Shown: positions 33,600-41,501 of the stretch, one piece after another
Layout: every line of letters starts with the position of its first letter
Position numbering within the stretch: the stretch's first letter is position 1
Source: Akkermansiaceae bacterium
GTDB lineage: Bacteria; Verrucomicrobiota; Verrucomicrobiia; Verrucomicrobiales; Akkermansiaceae
DNA length: 42,421 nt
NCBI GenBank assembly: GCA_903888515.1
Contig: CAISTY010000275.1
Coordinates: 1 to 42,421 of the forward strand
Direction: 5' to 3'
The notes under the pieces: model-generated
What the model saw: only the letters and a program-made list of their open reading frames with translations
The model's database searches: none
What the model was told of the DNA's origin: nothing
Program-made: the position numbers and the translations under genes

Positions 33600-35159
33600 A
33601 TGCTCGCAAGACCCACAGGAAACCGGCCGCGCTTTGCAATCGTTCTGGCCATCACCGCAGTGGCTGCGTCCGCCGTGGCAGAGGACGCGAAGCCTCCGAA
33701 ACAAAAGATGCTTTTCGATCTCTTCTCCCCCATCATGCGGGACATCGGGTCATTCAACACGCAGCGAGCCGAAATACTGTCCGGGCCGATCCCGATCAAG
33801 ACCAACAAGTTCGTCCATGGAAAGGGAATGACGCCGGCCACCGCCCGGCAGTGGAACGTCCGATTGGGCCAGTCCAAGTTCAAGATCACGATCGACGACG
33901 AAGCGGAGAACTGGACGATCGCCGACTCGCTCTCCAGAGTCGAACAGATCCCCGCTGTCTATCGCCGCTGCTTGGAGGTGATCTCGGAAGAAGGCAAGAC
34001 CGGTCTCACATTTTACAAGGGACTCGGCGGAGCGCACGGTGGGCAAGACTATATCAATGTCGAGCCCGGTGCCAGGGCACTCTGCATGGTCCACGAGGCC
34101 GGCCACTGTCTCGAGCAGCGGGCACGGAATACCGTGACCAACATTCTCGTGCAGTGGCAGGAAGCCATCAAGCAGGACAAGATCGACGTCTCGGGCTACG
34201 GCAACCAGAATCACTGGGAGGATTTGGCCGAGTTTGCCCAGCTTTATGCGCATTGCATCGACCATGTAGCCGGCAAGGGAATGAAGGGACAACTCCAGAA
34301 GCTGTCTGCCAACCGCTTCAGACTCTGGGAGCACATTTTACAAACGAGCGGGGCGCTGCCCCCGCTGTATCTTGACAAGGTCTTCGGCCACCTTGCGAAG
34401 GATCTGGGCAAGGGCAACAAGGAAAAGGCCACGATCCTGTCCGGCCCGGAGGACGTCGAGGTGGTCAAGTATGTCGACGGCTGGAAGAAGACACCGGTTT
34501 CCGGCAAGCAGTGGATGATCGGCCTGGGCCAGTCCAAGTTCAAAATCACCATCGATGCCGCAGTGAATCAATGGAAGATAGAAGACGCCATGGCCCTGGT
34601 CGAAAAGCTGCCCCCCTTGTATCGCCGCGGTCTCGAGGTCGTGTCCGACAAGGGGGAGACCGGCCTGTCGCTCTTCGATGGCGGCTCGGCCTACGGCATA
34701 CCGGAGATGATCGGCGCGGGCGCGGGCGTCAGCCCGGCCGTGATTGCCCACGAGATCGGTCACGTACTGGATCAGGAGGCCCGCAAATCGGACAAGGACA
34801 TCATGGGTAAGTACGTTTTGGCCAAGATGCGGGACAATGTTCACACCTCGGCCTATGGCGACGGGCCGATCCACGAAGACCACGGCGAGTTCGCCAAGTT
34901 GTATGCCCTCTGCCTGGACGCCGGGACGGAGCAGCTTGCCAAGCTTAGAGAGCTTTCACCGGCCCGCTGCGCCGTGTGGGAGAGAATGCTCGTCCTCACC
35001 AAGGCCATACCCGCCGACAAGGCTGAGACCAAACTGGATTTCGATTTCGACGGTGAGTACAAGAAGTGGCTGAAGCGTGATGAGGCGATGAAGCCGCTCC
35101 TCAACGAGGTCAACGAAAACATCAGGGTCGCTCTGGCAATCAAAGAGGGCAAGGAATAG
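33600..35159 (+). CDS. Secreted protein with two tandem lethal-factor-like (M34/PPEP type) zinc metallopeptidase domains
   Basis: The 519-aa protein has a signal peptide (FAIVLAITAVAASAVAE, about 12-28) and an internal duplication of about 220 residues: LGQSKFKITID at 89-99 and 309-319, YRRxLEV at 121 and 341, HEAGH at 165-169 and HEIGH at 384-388. In each half a Tyr-Gly (200 and 419) is followed exactly seven residues after the Tyr by a Glu (207 and 426), as in anthrax lethal factor, where Tyr728 and Glu735 complete the zinc site. The following helices (EFAQLYAHC; EFAKLYALC) also match. Both zinc sites look intact. The C-terminal tail after residue 480 is charged. Codon and word use differ slightly from neighbours: no GTTAG word occurs, and one of the rare CTTAG words does. 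Confidence 0.82.
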   Translation: MLARPTGNRPRFAIVLAITAVAASAVAEDAKPPKQKMLFDLFSPIMRDIGSFNTQRAEILSGPIPIKTNKFVHGKGMTPATARQWNVRLGQSKFKITIDDEAENWTIADSLSRVEQIPAVYRRCLEVISEEGKTGLTFYKGLGGAHGGQDYINVEPGARALCMVHEAGHCLEQRARNTVTNILVQWQEAIKQDKIDVSGYGNQNHWEDLAEFAQLYAHCIDHVAGKGMKGQLQKLSANRFRLWEHILQTSGALPPLYLDKVFGHLAKDLGKGNKEKATILSGPEDVEVVKYVDGWKKTPVSGKQWMIGLGQSKFKITIDAAVNQWKIEDAMALVEKLPPLYRRGLEVVSDKGETGLSLFDGGSAYGIPEMIGAGAGVSPAVIAHEIGHVLDQEARKSDKDIMGKYVLAKMRDNVHTSAYGDGPIHEDHGEFAKLYALCLDAGTEQLAKLRELSPARCAVWERMLVLTKAIPADKAETKLDFDFDGEYKKWLKRDEAMKPLLNEVNENIRVALAIKEGKE

Positions 35160-35232
35160 CGGACTCGGATGCGCTGCGGCTCGTGCCGGGCATCATGAGC
35201 TGGACCTGCTCAAGTGACTATTTTTGCCGGAT

Positions 35233-36009
35233 TCAGCCGTAGCGTCCTTCGATGTATTCGGCAGTTTTCGGATTTTTGGGATTCACAAACAACTCGGCGG
35301 TGGGTGAGTGTTCGATGAATTCGCCCATCAGCATGAAGATGCACTCGTCGCTGGCGCGGCGGGCCTGGGCCATGTTGTGCGTCACGATCACGATCGTGTA
35401 GCGGCCCTTGAGTTCGAACATCAACTCCTCGATGGCGCGGGTACCCTCGACATCGAGCGCGGAACATGGCTCATCCATCAGGATGATCTCCGGCTTGAGC
35501 GGGAGCAAGCGGGCGATGCAGAGTTTCTGCTGTTGCTCCAATTGGAGTCCCGTGGCGCGCTGGTTCAAACGATCTTTGAGGTCTTTCCAGAGACCGACTT
35601 CGGTGAGCGCTTTTTCGACGGCGGCATCGAGGTCGCTACGAGTCGACTGGCGGCTCTCGTTGTGGATCCTGATGCCGAAGACCACATTCTCGTAAATCGA
35701 AATGGGCAGCGGATTCGGCCGTTGAAACACCATTCCGACCGACTTGCGCAATTCCACGAGCGAAACGTCCGGGTCGTAAATGTTCTTGCCGAGCAGCTTG
35801 ATCTCGCCCTGGGTGGTGACGTAGGTGTAGCGCTCGTTGATGCGATTGAAGCAGCGCAGGAGCGTGGTCTTGCCGCAACCGGACGGACCGATCAGCGAGG
35901 TAATGATTCCGTGTTTGATATCGACATTGATGTTGATGAGCGCCTGGAACTTGGCGTACCAGAGGTTCAAGTCGCGGGTGGTGATGCTGAATGCCGGAGT
36001 ATCGCTCAT
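35233..36009 (-). CDS. pstB: Phosphate ABC transporter ATPase PstB, copy 1 (no LSGGQ signature)
   Basis: The 258-aa protein has Walker A GPSGCGKT (41-48), Q-loop Gln96 in MVFQRPNP, Walker B IILMDE (175-180), SALD D-loop (183-186) and H-loop His211. The ABC signature is lost: where LSGGQQQR is expected the sequence reads LQLEQQQK (155-162). Everything else is typical PstB. In an ABC dimer the signature acts in trans on the partner's Walker A, so this subunit can bind and hydrolyse ATP only with a partner that provides LSGGQ. The other PstB, 13 bp upstream, has it. Last gene of the pst operon. Confidence 0.93.
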   Translation of the reverse strand: MSDTPAFSITTRDLNLWYAKFQALININVDIKHGIITSLIGPSGCGKTTLLRCFNRINERYTYVTTQGEIKLLGKNIYDPDVSLVELRKSVGMVFQRPNPLPISIYENVVFGIRIHNESRQSTRSDLDAAVEKALTEVGLWKDLKDRLNQRATGLQLEQQQKLCIARLLPLKPEIILMDEPCSALDVEGTRAIEELMFELKGRYTIVIVTHNMAQARRASDECIFMLMGEFIEHSPTAELFVNPKNPKTAEYIEGRYG

Positions 36010-36022
36010 GCCTGAATCTTTT

Positions 36023-36790
36023 CTAACCGAAAATTCCCATCACGTAGTCGTAGGTCCGCTTATCCTTCGGATGATCGCCGAAGATGACGTCGTTCGTGTC
36101 CAATTCAATGATCTCGCCATTCCACAGGAACATCGCGCGGTCGGCCAAACGGCGTGCCTGCTGGGTCAGGTTGGTGACGAGAATGATGGTCATCTCGTGA
36201 CGCAGTTCCTTCAGCACCTCCTCAATGCGCATCGTGGTCACCGGGTCGATGGCGATGGAGAACTCGTCGAGGCAGAGAATCTCCGGTTGGTGCGAGAGGG
36301 CGCGGGCTATGGTCAGGCGTTGTTGCTGACCGCCGGAAAGCTTGGTGCCGAGCGAGTCCAGGCGGTCTTTCACCTCATCCCACAGCGCGGCCTGACGGAG
36401 GCATTTCTCGACCAAGCCGTCCAAATCGCTTTTGGCCGTCATGCCGACGCAACGCGGGGCGAAGGCGACATTGTCGTAGATGGAGAGCGGCAGGCCGACG
36501 GGCAGCGGGGCGACCATGCCGATCTTGCGGCGGAGTTCATAGACATTCCTCACGTTGCGCACGCATTCGCCATCCACTTTGAGCGTGCCGGCAACCGTGG
36601 CGGCAGGATTGAAGTCGATGGTGCGGTTGATACAGCGCAGCAGTGACGTCTTGCCGGATTGGGCGGGCCCGATGATGCCGAAGATCTCGTGGCGATGGAT
36701 GTCGAAGGTGATGCCGTGAATCACTTCCTTGGTCCCGTAGGCAAGGCGCAGATCCTGGATTTCAATGTGTTTGTCGGCGGTCATCGGCAT
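36023..36790 (-). CDS. pstB: Phosphate ABC transporter ATPase PstB, copy 2 (no Q-loop Gln or H-loop His)
   Basis: The 255-aa protein from the ATG at 36790 has Walker A GPAQSGKT (41-48), intact LSGGQQQR (151-158) and Walker B ILCLDE (171-176). However, the Q-loop Gln is gone (MVAPLPVG instead of MVFQRPNP), the D-loop region reads FSIAID, and the H-loop His is Asn207 (LVTNLTQQ). Such changes abolish hydrolysis at its own Walker site in other ABC proteins. An upstream extension overlapping pstA was rejected because residues before MPMTADKH have no family match. GGAAAAAA precedes the start. It follows pstA by 2 bp. Confidence 0.92.
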   Translation of the reverse strand: MPMTADKHIEIQDLRLAYGTKEVIHGITFDIHRHEIFGIIGPAQSGKTSLLRCINRTIDFNPAATVAGTLKVDGECVRNVRNVYELRRKIGMVAPLPVGLPLSIYDNVAFAPRCVGMTAKSDLDGLVEKCLRQAALWDEVKDRLDSLGTKLSGGQQQRLTIARALSHQPEILCLDEFSIAIDPVTTMRIEEVLKELRHEMTIILVTNLTQQARRLADRAMFLWNGEIIELDTNDVIFGDHPKDKRTYDYVMGIFG

Positions 36791-36792
36791 GG

Positions 36793-37734
36793 TTACCATT
36801 TTTTCCGGTTGCGCAGCCATACGCGCAGGGTGATGGACGTGGCATTCACCGCCAGCACCACGCCGAGCAGGATCACGGCAGTGGCGAACGGCAGCGACGG
36901 CTTCACTCCCGGCACTTGGGTTGACAGCGCGAACAGATGCATGGAAAGCGCCATGCACTGGTCATTCAGTTGGTAGGGGAAAAAATCGCCACGCTCCACC
37001 GCCTTGTAGAAAACCGCCCCGGTGAACATGATCGGCGCGGTTTCGCCAGCCGTCCGGCTGACTTCGAGGATGATACCGGTGAGGATGCCACCGACCGAGT
37101 TGGGCAATACCACGGCTTTGATCGTCTGCCAGCGGGTGGCACCCACGTTCCAGCAGGCTTCGCGGAAACTCCGCGGCACTGATGCCAGCGCTTCGCGGGT
37201 GCTGGTGATGACGACCGGCATCGTCATGATAGCCAGCGTCAGCGCGGCGGAGATCACCGAATAACCGAACTGCGCGGCATAGACGAAGGCCCCCAGACCG
37301 AAGAGCGCATGCACGATGCTGGGCACGCCCGCCAGGTTGATGACGGCCATGCTGATGACCCGGTGAAACCAGTTCTCCCTGGCATATTCGTTCAGATAGA
37401 TGGCCGCCAGCACCCCGATGGGAGTTGAAATCGCCAGCGCCACCACGATCAGATAGATCGTTCCCACCAAGGCCGGCCAGATGCCGCCCTCGGTCATTCC
37501 ACGCAGCGGTGGATCTAGCAGGAAATCCAGCGACAAGGACGGCATGGCACGCACCACGATGTAGCTCACGAGCCACAGCAAGGGCAGGACCATCGCGGCG
37601 GCCATGGAAAAGAAAATCCACTTGGCGGCGGCCTCGCGTCGTTCTTTCTTGCGCACGAAAGGAGTGGCCGTGAACCGGCTGGCGGAACCGGATTCGGTCC
37701 CGGTGGTAGCGGATGGTATTCGGGGACTGTTCAT
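36793..37734 (-). CDS. pstA: Phosphate ABC transporter permease PstA
   Basis: The 313-aa protein has a cytoplasmic N-terminal extension of about 40 residues, six membrane segments, and the permease EAA-like loop EACWNVGATRWQTIKAVVLP (about 192-211), followed by SRTAGETAPIMFTG, typical of PstA. It overlaps pstC by ATGA (37731-37734) and precedes pstB copy 2 by 2 bp. Together with PstC it forms the inner-membrane channel for phosphate. Confidence 0.96.
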   Translation of the reverse strand: MNSPRIPSATTGTESGSASRFTATPFVRKKERREAAAKWIFFSMAAAMVLPLLWLVSYIVVRAMPSLSLDFLLDPPLRGMTEGGIWPALVGTIYLIVVALAISTPIGVLAAIYLNEYARENWFHRVISMAVINLAGVPSIVHALFGLGAFVYAAQFGYSVISAALTLAIMTMPVVITSTREALASVPRSFREACWNVGATRWQTIKAVVLPNSVGGILTGIILEVSRTAGETAPIMFTGAVFYKAVERGDFFPYQLNDQCMALSMHLFALSTQVPGVKPSLPFATAVILLGVVLAVNATSITLRVWLRNRKKW

Positions 37735-38660
37735 TTCTGCCGGATTCCACGCACGACAAAGTCAGCGGTCACATTGATCACAAAGGTGATGAAGAAGAGC
37801 AGGATGCCTGTCAGGAAAAGGATACGGTAGTGCTCGGATTGTGCGGGGGCCTCGCCCAGTTCCGCAGCGATGTTGGCAGTGAGGGTGCGCACGGAATCCA
37901 GTATTCCATGCGGAATGTTCACGGCGTGTCCGGTGGCCATGAGAACGGCCATGGTTTCTCCCACGGCACGGCCCACGCCGAGCAGCACCGCCGCCAGCAA
38001 GCCGTTCTTCGCGGCAGGGAGCAACACCCGATAGACGATTTGCCAGCGCGTCGCGCCCAGTGCCAACGCCGCTTCCCGATAGGTATCGGGCACGGCCTTC
38101 AGCGCATCCTCGGAGATCGAGGCGATAATGGGCACGCACATCAGCGCCAGAATGATGCCGCCGTTGAGGATGTTCACCCCGACGGGAGCGCCGGTCATCT
38201 GTTGGACGATCTTGCTGGTTACGGTCAAGCCAATGAACCCCCACACCACGCTGGGAATGGCGGCCAGCAGTTCGATGACGATCTTCAGCACCTCCTTCAA
38301 CTTCGGTCCGCAGAATTCGGAAATGAAAACAGCCGCACCCAAGCTGAACGGCACCGCCAGAAACACCGCCAGACCGCTGACACACGCGGTGCCGACGATG
38401 AGCGCGAGCACGCCGTAGCGGACGTTGGAAACGGACGTGGGATACCACTCCGGGCTGCACAGGAATTGAGTTAGATTGAAGTTCTTGCTCCACAAGACCG
38501 GAGCCGCCTCCTTGAAGACGAAGAAGAAAATCGCCAGCACGAAGATGATGGCGCTCACCCCGCAGAAGCGGATGAGGAGTTCCAACATCTTCTCACCGCA
38601 AACCGCCCAAAGGGGACGCGCCGGGCGCAAGGATTTTCCGGTAAGAGACGGCAAAGCCAT
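37731..38660 (-). CDS. pstC: Phosphate ABC transporter permease PstC
   Basis: The 309-aa protein has six predicted membrane segments, the EAA loop EAALALGATRWQIVYRVLLP and the PstC-type GVGRAVGETMAVLMATG. ATGA overlap with pstA indicates coupling. A 71-bp gap separates it from pstS upstream. Confidence 0.96.
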   Translation of the reverse strand: MALPSLTGKSLRPARPLWAVCGEKMLELLIRFCGVSAIIFVLAIFFFVFKEAAPVLWSKNFNLTQFLCSPEWYPTSVSNVRYGVLALIVGTACVSGLAVFLAVPFSLGAAVFISEFCGPKLKEVLKIVIELLAAIPSVVWGFIGLTVTSKIVQQMTGAPVGVNILNGGIILALMCVPIIASISEDALKAVPDTYREAALALGATRWQIVYRVLLPAAKNGLLAAVLLGVGRAVGETMAVLMATGHAVNIPHGILDSVRTLTANIAAELGEAPAQSEHYRILFLTGILLFFITFVINVTADFVVRGIRQK

Positions 38661-38731
38661 TATTTCAGTTGGAAATAGAGAGCCGGGTTACCATCAGGCA
38701 GCGCCTATGTCATAAGACCTCATGTACTCGA

Positions 38732-39652
38732 TCATTTGGTGCGCGCGGCGGCCGGCAGCGGAACATAGCCGCAGGCTTCCAGAATCTTCTGGCCGGCGTC
38801 GGACATGCTCCACTCGAGGTATTTCTTCAGCTCGCCGGTCGGTTCGCCGAGTGAATAGACCTGTAGCGAACGGGCAATCGGATAGGACTTGTCGAGCGTG
38901 TTGGCCACGGATGGCTCCACTGCGGGTTGGCCGGGCTTCGACGCCACCTTCAGCATCTTGACCTTGCCCGGTTCGTTGTAACCCATGCCGCTGTAGCCGA
39001 TGGCCGTCGGAGTGGAAGCCACGAGGTCCACGACTTCCTTCGAGCCGTTCATGTCGCGTGAGCCGAGCTTGAAATCCTTCTTGTTGAGAATGTGCTCGCG
39101 AAAGAACTCGTAGGTGCCGGAACTGGACTGGCGGCTGACGCGCACGATCTCATCGCCGGCTCCACCGGGGATCGTCACGCCGATGTCCGACCACTTGGTG
39201 ACCTTGCCGCCTTCCATGTAAATCTGCGCGATTTGCTCGGCGGTGATTTCGGTGAGCGGGTTGTCCTTGTGAACATAGATACCGAGCGCGTCGTAGCCGA
39301 TGATGAATTCCTTCGGCTCCTTGCCGGTGTTTTTCTTCGCGGTTTCGATTTCCTCCGGCTTCATGTTGCGGCTGGAGGTGGCGATGTCGATGGTGCCCTT
39401 GGTGAGTGCGGCGATGCCGACGCCCGAGCCACCGCCGGAGACTTCGATCGCCACGCCCGGCGAGACTTTCTTGTATTCCTCGGCCCATGCCTGGGCGACG
39501 TTCACCATGGTGTCCGAGCCTTTGACCTGGATCGTGGTTTTCCTGGCGGTTCCGCCGCCTTTGCCACCGCAACCGGCAAGCAGCAAGGAGGCGATCAGAC
39601 AGTTCGCGGCACCCGACAGGATTCTTATGTTAGATATGGTGGTAGTGGTCAT
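38732..39652 (-). CDS. pstS: Phosphate-binding lipoprotein PstS
   Basis: The 306-aa protein has a lipobox LLAGC with Cys28, then a Gly-rich linker and the phosphate-binding fold: VKGSDTMVNVAQAWAEEY, EVSGGGSGVGIAAL, and RQSSSGTYEFFREH, whose Ser/Thr/Arg residues coordinate phosphate. Membrane-anchored, it feeds PstCA. It follows the phoU-fusion gene by 18 bp. Confidence 0.95.
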   Translation of the reverse strand: MTTTTISNIRILSGAANCLIASLLLAGCGGKGGGTARKTTIQVKGSDTMVNVAQAWAEEYKKVSPGVAIEVSGGGSGVGIAALTKGTIDIATSSRNMKPEEIETAKKNTGKEPKEFIIGYDALGIYVHKDNPLTEITAEQIAQIYMEGGKVTKWSDIGVTIPGGAGDEIVRVSRQSSSGTYEFFREHILNKKDFKLGSRDMNGSKEVVDLVASTPTAIGYSGMGYNEPGKVKMLKVASKPGQPAVEPSVANTLDKSYPIARSLQVYSLGEPTGELKKYLEWSMSDAGQKILEACGYVPLPAAARTK

Positions 39653-39670
39653 GGTCTTCGTGGTTGTTTG

Positions 39671-40774
39671 TTAGATATTGGTATTTTCTCCGAGAATGGC
39701 GCCGACGAGGTCATGGATGTGCTCGTGGATGAATTGATAGGTGCTTTCGTAAGCGGCGGTCACATCGGTCTGCGTCCCATGGGTCTGGGACGGATCCTTC
39801 ACACTCCAGTCGAGGAATGCCAGTTTGCGCGGCTTGCGGGGGAAAGCTTTGCCGGCTTCCGGCGCCAGCGCGACGATGACGTGATAATGTTCCAGATTGG
39901 GCACTTGATTGATGGCCTTGGGGGCCAGGCACGCCACATCGAGATTTTTTTCCTTGAGGAATCCGAGGGTCATCGGGTCGATGGATTGAGGCTCCAAGCC
40001 CGCGCTGGTGAAGATGAACCTGGGCTGGTTGAGCGAACGCGCAATGGCCTCGGCCATCTGGCTGCGGCAGGCATTGTGATCATCGATGAACAACACCCGG
40101 AACGCCTCCGCGCCGGCGTGTTTCAGGTATTCGCCGGTACACATGTAGAGCGTTTCCATGCAGATGTTGCGGGCCTGATCGGAGACACGCTCGAAGCGGC
40201 GGCTGATCATGATGAGCGGATTGAGCGCCTCGAAGGGCAGCTTGTCCTCACGGAACAGAGCAATCAGATAGTTGTTCAATTTGCTCTTGAGGAGATCCAC
40301 CGCCTGCTCGGTATCAATGGTCCTGCGGGCCAGCTCCGCATCCTGATTCACGAACGCCCGGGTGGCGTCGCGCAGCATCGGAATGGAGAGATCGGCAATT
40401 TCCAGAATGCGATCCATGGGAATCTGCCCGGTCAGGTCCAGCAGTTTGAGCGTTTGCCGCGCGATGCTTTCAGCGTAATCCCCCACGCGCTCGAGTTCGA
40501 GGTTGACCTTGATGGTGGCGTAGGCGAAGCGCAGGAGCCCGGCCACCGGTTGCTGGCGGACGATGAACTCCAAGCACAGGCGGTCCACCTCCTTTTCCAG
40601 TTCGTCGATGTATTGGTCGCGCAGGATAATCGCGTAGGCGGTCTGGCGGTTGCGGTCGGTCAGCGCCTTGATGCAGTCCCGCAGGGCCTTTTCGCCGAGC
40701 GCGGACATCTCAGTGAGTTTGCCGCGAATGCGGTCAACTTCACGCTGCATGGATTCTTCAAGGTGCGTTGGCAT
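39671..40774 (-). CDS. phoU: PhoU fused to an inactive low-molecular-weight phosphatase/ArsC-like domain
   Basis: The 367-aa protein from the ATG at 40774 has two PhoU three-helix repeats with metal motifs ERVGD (95-99) and ERVSD (195-199), ending near 217. A C-terminal Rossmann-like domain follows: RVLFIDDHNACRSQMAEAIA (226-245) is the P-loop of LMW-PTP/arsenate reductase, whose normal form has Cys in the first position (C-x-x-N-x-C-R-S); here it is Asp231, while Cys236, Arg237 and Ser238 remain. The general-acid-like DP is kept (D327-P328). The domain is probably a phosphate-binding sensor, not an enzyme. The frame is open further upstream, into transposase remnant; an ATG at 40861 is the alternative start. 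First gene of the operon. Confidence 0.88.
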   Translation of the reverse strand: MPTHLEESMQREVDRIRGKLTEMSALGEKALRDCIKALTDRNRQTAYAIILRDQYIDELEKEVDRLCLEFIVRQQPVAGLLRFAYATIKVNLELERVGDYAESIARQTLKLLDLTGQIPMDRILEIADLSIPMLRDATRAFVNQDAELARRTIDTEQAVDLLKSKLNNYLIALFREDKLPFEALNPLIMISRRFERVSDQARNICMETLYMCTGEYLKHAGAEAFRVLFIDDHNACRSQMAEAIARSLNQPRFIFTSAGLEPQSIDPMTLGFLKEKNLDVACLAPKAINQVPNLEHYHVIVALAPEAGKAFPRKPRKLAFLDWSVKDPSQTHGTQTDVTAAYESTYQFIHEHIHDLVGAILGENTNI

Positions 40775-40910
40775 GGCGGACTGCTGGAAAATGGCTTGGA
40801 GAGTGGGAGCGAATGGGATCGCGATCACTGGCGAGCGGAAATCATAAGTGGGGGCCGACATTGCTGGATGCGGCACATGGGTAATCACATCTTCGGGACG
40901 CTGCTGGCAA

Positions 40911-40938
40911 GTCAAAATTTCCGTCGAAATTTCCGTCA
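40911..40938. promoter_or_regulatory. 12-bp direct repeats upstream of phoU, candidate Pho-box-like operator
   Basis: GTCAAAATTTCC, GTCGAAATTTCC and a third GTCA stand in 12-bp phase. On the coding (minus) strand they read as repeated GACGGAAATTT. Classical Pho boxes are 11-bp direct repeats with a TGTCA/TGACA core and AT-rich spacer; this is similar but has a longer period. They lie about 137 bp before the 40774 start, or 50 bp before 40861. Confidence 0.4.
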
Positions 40939-41037
40939 ACCCTGTCCCGTCGTGTTCCATCTCATGCCGTCTGCGCCGATCATTGCCCGTGGCCGCCAGA
41001 TTGCGAAATCTCTCGTGTAACAATTTTGTCACCAAAG

Positions 41038-41450
41038 GAGTTAGATCCGCAGGGGTGGTGCAGAGATCCCTGATGAGGGCGCGTGCTTCATCCTGATGGT
41101 GGCCGTCTGTGACGAGCTTGCGGATTTCGCGCACCCAGAGTTGGTCGTCCTTGCCGCTGCCGATGAGCGAGCCGCGTTCGGCCAGGAGCATGGCCGTGAT
41201 AGGCGCGGGCGTGGCCGTCGATGTGCAGGGTGGCGGTGGCGGCAGGATTGGCGGCCATCCAATCCTCGCAAAGTTGTGCGGCCCAGCCTTTGCCGTCGCC
41301 AGCGGTGGTGAGGAGTTTGATTTTCCCGCGCAGGGTTTTGGCTTCGGGACAGCGGTCGATCCCTAACAACTTTCCCCATTCGCCCGGTGCGTTGGAGCGG
41401 AGTTGTTCGATGGATTTGATGCGGCACAGGGCAAGCATGCCCAGTAACAT
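41038..41450 (-). pseudogene. Transposase remnant, internally deleted and frameshifted
   Basis: Frame one (from 41450) reads MLLGMLALCRIKSIEQL, EWGKLLGIDRCPEAKTLRGK and ends its homology near HIDGHARAYHG (about 41208). A second frame (from 41191) continues with LAERGSLIGSG, LWVREIRKLVTDGHHQ. Both parts resemble, from memory, different regions of one transposase type frequent in Verrucomicrobiota and Planctomycetota (CLR..KTIEQL..; VDGHVRVYHG; LAERG; WVREIRKLT..GHQT). The catalytic middle is missing, so the copy is dead. The remnant sits between the pst operon promoter and the helicase gene; no inverted repeats could be made out. Confidence 0.55.
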
Positions 41451-41501
41451 GAAGATGTGCTCCAGTCCTTGGATTTTCCCATATTTCGGTCTGATGTACG
41501 C

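Noticed and set aside
39092..41020. Long open plus-strand frame (about 640 codons) opposite pstS and phoU
   Set aside because: It is antisense to two well-recognised genes and has no family motifs; GC-rich third positions on the minus strand keep it open.
40775..41191. N-terminal extension of PhoU
   Set aside because: Part resembles a transposase fragment (LAERG, WVREIRKL) and the PhoU fold begins after 40774.
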